12,127 nucleotides of DNA from Alphaproteobacteria bacterium (GTDB lineage: Bacteria > Pseudomonadota > Alphaproteobacteria > Rickettsiales > VGDC01). The position numbers and the translations under genes were made by a program. The notes beneath the pieces are model-generated. The model was not told the DNA's origin. It made no database searches and saw nothing but the letters and a program-made list of their open reading frames with translations. This document shows positions 7,308 to 12,127 of this stretch, in pieces (the first letter of the stretch is position 1; each line of letters opens with the position of its first letter). The DNA lies in the NCBI GenBank assembly GCA_016869895.1, contig VGDC01000020.1:1-12127 (forward strand), read 5' to 3'.

Positions 7308-7322
7308 CTATATAATATAATC

Positions 7323-7772
7323 CTACATAAACCCGAGTTCAAGCATGGCCTCTTCGCTCATCATGCTCTTGTCCCACGGCGGATTCCAGACCAACACGGC
7401 CTTCACGTCCTTCACACCGTTCACGAAACGCACCGCGCGCTCGACCATGCGCGGCATCTCGCCCGCCACGGGGCAGCCCGGCGCGGTCAGCGTCATCCGC
7501 ACTTCTACATTGAACGCATCGTCAATGATGATGTCATAGATAAGACCGAGGTCATAAAGATTCACAGGCAATTCAGGATCATAGACCGTGCGCAACGCAG
7601 CTACGATGGATTCATGCAGCTTCTCACGGCAGTGGGGAACGGGCTGTTGACCCAGCTTCTCCAACTCCGCCATCTGGGTCGGGTTCGGCTGGAAAGCCGA
7701 TTGTCCTGCCTCTTCCCGCTGCTTAATGGCATCGGCGATGGCATCCTGAAAGCTATAATCACCTTTGGTCAT
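7323..7772 (-). CDS. sufT: DUF59/MIP18-family Fe-S maturation protein SufT
   Basis: The 149-residue protein has a single DUF59 domain (about residues 50-130). Family motifs are DPELPVNLYDLGLIYD at 65-80 and TLTAPGCP at 94-101, with the conserved cysteine C100. Related proteins act as accessory factors in iron-sulfur cluster assembly or carriage, and genes of this family commonly sit in suf operons. The first 45 residues are a hydrophilic extension not typical of the minimal domain. The ATG at 7770-7772 overlaps the sufS stop as ATGA (4 nt), so translation is likely coupled. The biochemical role of SufT in bacteria is less settled than that of the other Suf proteins. Confidence 0.93.
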   Translation of the reverse strand: MTKGDYSFQDAIADAIKQREEAGQSAFQPNPTQMAELEKLGQQPVPHCREKLHESIVAALRTVYDPELPVNLYDLGLIYDIIIDDAFNVEVRMTLTAPGCPVAGEMPRMVERAVRFVNGVKDVKAVLVWNPPWDKSMMSEEAMLELGFM

Positions 7773-9025
7773 GCGAAAATTCCCTTCACTTTCGCCAAAG
7801 CCGCAAGGAACGTGTCCACTTCCTCTTCCGTATTATAGAAGCACAAGGACGCGCGGGCAGAACCCGTGATGCCGAACCAGTCCATCAGCGGCTGTGCGCA
7901 ATGATGACCGGAGCGCACCGCCACACCTTCATTATCGATCATCGATGCCACATCATTATGATGGATGCCGATGAGGTTGAAGGAAATAACAGGCAGCATC
8001 TGCGGCGCAGAACCGTAAACCGCCACGCCACCTAATGCTTCCAATCCCTGGATAACACGGGCGCGGAGCGCATTCTCATGGGCATGAGCGGCTTCGCGGT
8101 CGATGGATTCCAGGAAATCCACCGCTGCGCCGAAACCGATGGCTTCAGTGATGGCGGGTGTTCCCGCCTCGAATTTCGCCGGAAGCGCCGCCCAAGTGGT
8201 TTTTTCAAAGGTCACACGGTCAATCATCTCGCCGCCACCCTGATAGGGCGGCATGGCGTTCAGCAATGCTTCCTTGCCATATAACGCGCCGATACCCGTC
8301 GGGCCATACATCTTATGGGCGGAGAACGCATAGAAATCCACGTCCAGCGCCTGCACGTCCACATCCAGATGCGCCGCCGCTTGGCAGCCATCCAGCAGAA
8401 TCTTCGCGCCATATTGATGCGCCAGCTTCGCCAGCTTCGCCGCATCGTTCACCACGCCGAGGGCATTGGACGCATGGCCAACAGCCACCAGCTTCACTCT
8501 GCCCTTTTTCAGCTCGGATTCGTACGCATCAAGGTCGATGCGGCCATCCGCCAGCAGCGGCAGAGGCACGATATGGATGGCGACTTGCTCACGCAGCAAC
8601 TGCCACGGCACGATGTTGGAATGATGCTCGCTTTGCGAAAGCAGCACCACGTCGCCCGCTTTCAGCGCGCTTTTGCCGTAGCTTGCCGCCACGAGGTTGA
8701 TGCTATCCGTCGTGCCGCGCGTGAAGATGACTTCATGCTCGTGCTTGGCGTTGATGAACCCCTGCACCTTGCGGCGCGCGGCCTCGAAAGCGTCCGTGGC
8801 CTCCGCGCTTAGCGTATGCGCGCCACGATGCACATTGGCATAATAGCGGCAGTGGATGTCTTCCATCGCGTCCAACACGAGGTGCGGCTTCTGCTTACTT
8901 GCGGCATTATCGAAATAAACCAGCGGCTTATCTTTTCCCACGCGGCGAGAAAGTATAGGAAATTCCTCGCGGATGCTTGCCACGTCCCAGTTCGCCGCCA
9001 CCGCTTTGAACGCCGAATCAGCCAT
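7769..9025 (-). CDS. sufS: Cysteine desulfurase SufS (type II)
   Basis: This PLP enzyme converts cysteine to alanine and leaves a persulfide that SufE collects. The protein is 418 residues (E. coli 406). The PLP-binding lysine is K238 in FSAHKMYGPTG, and the cofactor-stacking histidine region is SEHHSN at 132-137. LLDGCQ at 210-215 carries the PLP aspartate. The catalytic cysteine is C376 in RSGHHCAQP, the type II (SufS/CsdA) form. I chose the ATG at 9023-9025 (MADSAFKAV). The open frame continues 60 codons further into sufD, with no family resemblance there. This start overlaps the sufD stop by 8 nt, and the stop overlaps sufT by 4 nt, consistent with coupled translation. Confidence 0.97.
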   Translation of the reverse strand: MADSAFKAVAANWDVASIREEFPILSRRVGKDKPLVYFDNAASKQKPHLVLDAMEDIHCRYYANVHRGAHTLSAEATDAFEAARRKVQGFINAKHEHEVIFTRGTTDSINLVAASYGKSALKAGDVVLLSQSEHHSNIVPWQLLREQVAIHIVPLPLLADGRIDLDAYESELKKGRVKLVAVGHASNALGVVNDAAKLAKLAHQYGAKILLDGCQAAAHLDVDVQALDVDFYAFSAHKMYGPTGIGALYGKEALLNAMPPYQGGGEMIDRVTFEKTTWAALPAKFEAGTPAITEAIGFGAAVDFLESIDREAAHAHENALRARVIQGLEALGGVAVYGSAPQMLPVISFNLIGIHHNDVASMIDNEGVAVRSGHHCAQPLMDWFGITGSARASLCFYNTEEEVDTFLAALAKVKGIFA

Positions 9026-10295
9026 GATGCATCCAATCCGCCACCCGCGCACGCAGATGATCTTTGATTTCCTCGGAAACACCCGCTTCCGTGATGGCAT
9101 CTTCCGCGAAAGCCTCGACCAGCAAGCGGCGCGCACTGGCTTTGTCGATACCGCGCGATTCAAGGTAGAACAGCGAATGTGCGTCCAATTCCCCCGTCGT
9201 CGCACCGTGCGAGCACTTCACGTCATCGGCATAAATCTCCAGCTCCGGCTTGGTGTTCACCCAAGCGGTGCGGGAAAGCAGCAGATTCTTGTTCAGCTGC
9301 TGGCCGTCCGTTTTCTGCGCATCACGCGACACGATGGTCTTGCCCTGGAACACGCCGCGCGCATTATCATCCAGAATCATGCGGCAATGCTGCTGGCTGG
9401 TCGCCTCGGTGGTGTCATGGGTCACGCGGGTGGTGCTGTCGCTGTGGCGTTCATCGCGCAGAAGCTGCACCGTATGCACACCCGTATGCGCTTTTTCGCC
9501 GGTCAGCAGCGCGTGAGTCTCCACGCGGTTCACCTTCGCGCCCGTGGTGAACACAAGGCCGTGATACTGGCTTTCCTTGCCCTGCGTCAGGTAACGCGTC
9601 AGCACTTCCGCGCCTTTCGCGCTATCCTGCTGAATCAGCGTATGGCGCAATTCGGCGTGGTCAGCGATGAAGATTTCCGTGGTGCCTATGGCGGCATATT
9701 GCGCCTCCGGCACACCGACAGCCAATTCGATGACTTCTAGTTTAGCCGATTCGCCCAACACGATGATACTGCGCGTGAATGTGCGTTCCGCTTGCGCCCC
9801 ACCCGTATGGATATGCGCGATGACGATGGGCAAAGACACCTCTGCGTCAGCATCAGCGCGGATAACGAAGCCATCCTCGGCTTGTGCGAGGCTCGCCGAA
9901 ACGAAGCCGTTCTTCTCATCTGCCGCGCTCAACACGCCCAGATACGGCTCAAGTCCGTCAAGGGATTTGGATAGCGGTTCAACAGATAGACCGGAAATTG
10001 CCGGAACATCGGAAAGAGCGGTGTGGTAATGCCCGTTCACGAAGACCACGCGCGGCCCAGCGGGCAACGCATCCAGCAGACCCGCAGCTGTGCTGATGTC
10101 TCCCTGGTTCGGGCGGCCTTCCGCCACCACCGCCAGCAGCGGTTTCACATTGGTGTATTTCCACTGCTCCACATTCTGCGAAGGGAAACCGGGAAACGCC
10201 GCAACCGCCTTTTCGCGGCGCGCATCCAGCCATGCCACGGCACTCGGCTTGGCGGCCACGCTTTCATCGGGGATATAAACAGGCTTTGCGAACAT
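9018..10295 (-). CDS. sufD: SufBCD scaffold subunit SufD
   Basis: SufD pairs with SufB on top of the SufC ATPases and helps form the site where clusters are built, with a suspected role in iron entry. The 425-residue protein has the N-terminal helical part with EQWKYTN at 43-49, a long beta-helix core, and the C-terminal signature CSHGATTGELD at 361-371. H363 aligns with E. coli SufD H360, which is needed for activity. The C-terminal helices SRGIDKASARRLLVEAFAED (380-399) bind SufC in known structures. The start ATG overlaps the sufC stop as TGATG. Nothing suggests damage. Confidence 0.97.
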   Translation of the reverse strand: MFAKPVYIPDESVAAKPSAVAWLDARREKAVAAFPGFPSQNVEQWKYTNVKPLLAVVAEGRPNQGDISTAAGLLDALPAGPRVVFVNGHYHTALSDVPAISGLSVEPLSKSLDGLEPYLGVLSAADEKNGFVSASLAQAEDGFVIRADADAEVSLPIVIAHIHTGGAQAERTFTRSIIVLGESAKLEVIELAVGVPEAQYAAIGTTEIFIADHAELRHTLIQQDSAKGAEVLTRYLTQGKESQYHGLVFTTGAKVNRVETHALLTGEKAHTGVHTVQLLRDERHSDSTTRVTHDTTEATSQQHCRMILDDNARGVFQGKTIVSRDAQKTDGQQLNKNLLLSRTAWVNTKPELEIYADDVKCSHGATTGELDAHSLFYLESRGIDKASARRLLVEAFAEDAITEAGVSEEIKDHLRARVADWMHHG

Positions 10296-11044
10296 CAGGC
10301 GGCCTTTGCGATAATGGCTTCGTAGCCCTCGGCTTCCAACCTATGCGCCAGCGTCTTATCCCCCGAAAGGGCGATTCTGCCGCCTGCTAAGATATGCACG
10401 AAGTCCGGCTGCACATAGTCCAGCAATCGCTGATAATGGGTGATGAGCACGATGGCGCGCTCCGGCGAACGCAAACGGTTGATGCCCTCTGCCACCGTCT
10501 TCAGCGCGTCGATATCGAGGCCGGAATCCGTCTCGTCCAGAATCGCCAATTTCGGCTCCAGCAGCGCCATCTGCAGCATTTCGTTGCGTTTCTTCTCACC
10601 GCCAGAGAAGCCCACGTTCACCGAACGCTTCAGCATCTCTTCGGGGATATTCAGGTCTTTCGCCTTCGCGCGGATGAGCTTCAGGAAACCCATCGCATCC
10701 AGTTCCGCTTCGCCGCGCGCCTTGCGCTGGGCGTTCACGGCGGTCTTCAGGAAGGTCATGTTGCTGACACCGGGGATTTCCACAGGATATTGGAATCCAA
10801 GGAAAATGCCCTTCGCCGCACGTTCATCCACATCCAATTCCAGCAGGCTTTCGCCGTTGAAGAGGATGTCGCCGCCGACCACGTCATAGCCGTCGCGCCC
10901 CGCGACCGTATAAGACAGGGTGGATTTTCCCGCGCCGTTCGGGCCCATGATGGCGTGCACTTCGCCCGCGCCGACCTTCAGATTCAACCCGCGAAGAATG
11001 TCTTTATCCGCCACTGTGGCTTTCAGTTCTTTGATTTCTAACAT
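10295..11044 (-). CDS. sufC: SufBCD complex ATPase SufC
   Basis: This ABC-type ATPase drives conformational change in SufB-SufD. It is cytosolic, not a transporter. The protein is 249 residues. Motifs in order are Walker A GPNGAGKST at 34-42, Q-loop FQYP at 84-87, signature FSGGEKKR at 146-153, Walker B LAILDETDSGLD at 167-178 with E171, and the switch histidine H203. The EKKR and DETDSGLD forms are characteristic of SufC. I chose the ATG at 11042-11044 (MLEIKELKA). An AGGTG lies 8 nt upstream, and it overlaps the stop of the preceding small gene as TAATG. A 34-codon upstream extension of the frame has no family resemblance. Confidence 0.98.
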   Translation of the reverse strand: MLEIKELKATVADKDILRGLNLKVGAGEVHAIMGPNGAGKSTLSYTVAGRDGYDVVGGDILFNGESLLELDVDERAAKGIFLGFQYPVEIPGVSNMTFLKTAVNAQRKARGEAELDAMGFLKLIRAKAKDLNIPEEMLKRSVNVGFSGGEKKRNEMLQMALLEPKLAILDETDSGLDIDALKTVAEGINRLRSPERAIVLITHYQRLLDYVQPDFVHILAGGRIALSGDKTLAHRLEAEGYEAIIAKAA

Positions 11045-11283
11045 TATTGTACACCTGTTTCTAAGCAATAAGCACCACGAAGCAGAATCTCGTGGTTTTG
11101 GGCGGTGGGTTCGCCAGTCAGCGACGTCGGCTGGCCAATCCACCACGCGTTCCCGCCCATGGACGGGGGCGATTCTTTCACCTGTTTCAGCGCGCGCTCG
11201 CAGAGAATGCTCGACCTGAAAGGAATTTCGGCGGTCTGAATATCACCGGAGACACTCAGCACCAGAAGCAATACCCACTCCAT
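11044..11283 (-). CDS. Small protein of unknown function between sufB and sufC
   Basis: I do not recognise this 79-residue protein. Its start ATG overlaps the sufB stop (TGATG) and its stop overlaps the sufC start (TAATG). It therefore fits the gap exactly, which argues for a real, translationally coupled gene. The N terminus, MEWVLLLVLSVSG, is hydrophobic and ends before a polar region. It could be a short signal or anchor, although the hydrophobic run is brief and lacks the usual positive charge. Two cysteines, C28 (SSILCERALKQV) and C73 (LRGAYCLE), could form a disulfide if the protein is exported. Tryptophans occur at W3, W47 and W48. It lacks the motifs of known Suf components. The alternative is a spacer reading frame without function. 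Confidence 0.7.
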   Translation of the reverse strand: MEWVLLLVLSVSGDIQTAEIPFRSSILCERALKQVKESPPSMGGNAWWIGQPTSLTGEPTAQNHEILLRGAYCLETGVQ

Positions 11284-12127
11284 CAGCCCACACTCCCCTC
11301 AAGCGAAATGCCCACCAGTTTCTGCGCTTCCACGGCGAATTCCATGGGCAGCACCTGTAACACTTCCTTGCAGAAGCCGTTGACGATGAGCGCAATGGAT
11401 TCTTCCGCGTTCAACCCGCGCTGCAGGCAATAGAACAGCTGATCTTCGCTGATGCGGCTGGTGGTCGCCTCATGCTCCACTTTCGCGCTGGGGTTACGCA
11501 CCTCGATATACGGAATCGTATGCGCCCCGCATTTATCGCCGACCAGCATCGAATCGCACTGGGTGAAATTGCGCGCGTTCTCTGCACCGGGCATCATGCG
11601 CACAAGGCCGCGATACGTGTTGTTCGCCACGCCAGCGGAGATACCTTTGGAGATGATTTTGCTCTTCGTGTTCTTGCCGATGTGGATCATCTTCGTGCCC
11701 GTGTCGGCCTGTTGGGCGTTATTCACCACGGCGACGGAATAGAATTCACCCACGGAATCATCGCCCTGCAGGATACAGCTGGGGTATTTCCACGTGATGG
11801 CACTGCCGGTTTCCACCTGCGTCCACGAAATCTTCGCGCGGTCGCCACGGCACGCGCCGCGTTTGGTCACGAAATTATAGATGCCGCCCTTGCCGTTCTC
11901 ATCACCGGGATACCAGTTCTGCACGGTGGAATAGCGGATTTCCGCGTCTTCCATCGCCACCAGCTCCACCACCGCCGCGTGCAGCTGATTCTCGTCGCGC
12001 TGCGGGGCGGTGCAGCCCTCCAGATAGCTCACGTAGCTGCCCTTGTCGGCGATGATGAGCGTGCGCTCGAACTGCCCTGTATTCTTCGCATTAATGCGGA
12101 AATAGGTGGAAAGCTCCATGGGGCAGC
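11283..12127 (-). CDS. sufB: SufBCD scaffold subunit SufB, C-terminal part (cut by window edge)
   Basis: SufB is the main scaffold on which the iron-sulfur cluster is assembled. About 281 residues are visible; E. coli SufB has 495, so the 5' part lies beyond the right edge. The visible part begins CPMELSTYFRINAKNTGQFE, which is internal and not a start. It includes SYLEGCTAPQRD, the beta-helix core and ARNFTQCDSMLVGDKCGAHT. The cysteine of QCDSML and the second glutamate of EHEATTS are 29 residues apart, matching the E. coli pair C405/E434 needed for cluster assembly. The gene ends in EFAVEAQKLVGISLEGSVG, very close to E. coli. It is the first suf gene visible; any iscR-like regulator would be outside. 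Confidence 0.98.
   Translation of the reverse strand, partial: CPMELSTYFRINAKNTGQFERTLIIADKGSYVSYLEGCTAPQRDENQLHAAVVELVAMEDAEIRYSTVQNWYPGDENGKGGIYNFVTKRGACRGDRAKISWTQVETGSAITWKYPSCILQGDDSVGEFYSVAVVNNAQQADTGTKMIHIGKNTKSKIISKGISAGVANNTYRGLVRMMPGAENARNFTQCDSMLVGDKCGAHTIPYIEVRNPSAKVEHEATTSRISEDQLFYCLQRGLNAEESIALIVNGFCKEVLQVLPMEFAVEAQKLVGISLEGSVG

Noticed and set aside
9026..9205. 60-codon N-terminal extension of sufS into sufD
   Set aside because: It would overlap conserved sufD in another frame and has no desulfurase resemblance. The ATG at 9025 gives a normal length.
11045..11146. 34-codon N-terminal extension of sufC
   Set aside because: The SufC family begins at MLEIKELKA. The extension overlaps the small gene in another frame.

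Overview
The window is a core chromosomal segment of an alphaproteobacterium. This is inferred from the protein sequences, the suf gene order, and a tRNA-Trp placed between tuf and secE; the order or family cannot be fixed from here. Every gene I can support lies on the minus strand, so transcription runs from the right edge (about 12.1 kb) to the left edge. The window edges cut sufB (5' part missing) and rplA (3' part missing). No gene-free stretch exceeds 300 bases; the longest is the roughly 215 bases at 6102-6316, which hold the str promoter and leader.

Right half (12127 to 6317): a SUF iron-sulfur cluster operon in the order sufB, an unnamed 79-codon gene, sufC, sufD, sufS, sufT (DUF59), sufA, sufE. 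From sufB to sufT the genes are packed with stop/start overlaps of 1, 1, 1, 8 and 4 nt. SufS and SufE supply persulfide sulfur, SufBCD is the ATP-driven scaffold, SufA carries clusters to targets and SufT assists maturation. The tight packing stops at sufA: a near-identical 81-bp structured repeat (78 of 81 bases) sits both between sufT and sufA and between sufA and sufE.

Left half (6253 to 1): a strong-looking promoter with a GC-rich discriminator and a roughly 117-nt structured leader drives rpsL, rpsG, fusA and tuf (the str operon). After tuf comes a strong intrinsic terminator, then, only 8 bp later, tRNA-Trp(CCA), secE, nusG, a weak terminator plus new promoter, and rplK-rplA. The order rpsL-rpsG-fusA-tuf-tRNA-Trp-secE-nusG-rplKA joins two clusters that usually each carry their own tuf copy and lie apart. 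This is the layout expected from recombination between duplicate tuf genes.

Most of the window is conserved housekeeping sequence with intact active sites. The points worth a second look are the tuf junction, the small gene nested between sufB and sufC, the paired 81-bp repeats around sufA with their short open frames, and the leader structures upstream of rpsL. I see no phage, insertion sequence, CRISPR array or defence system.
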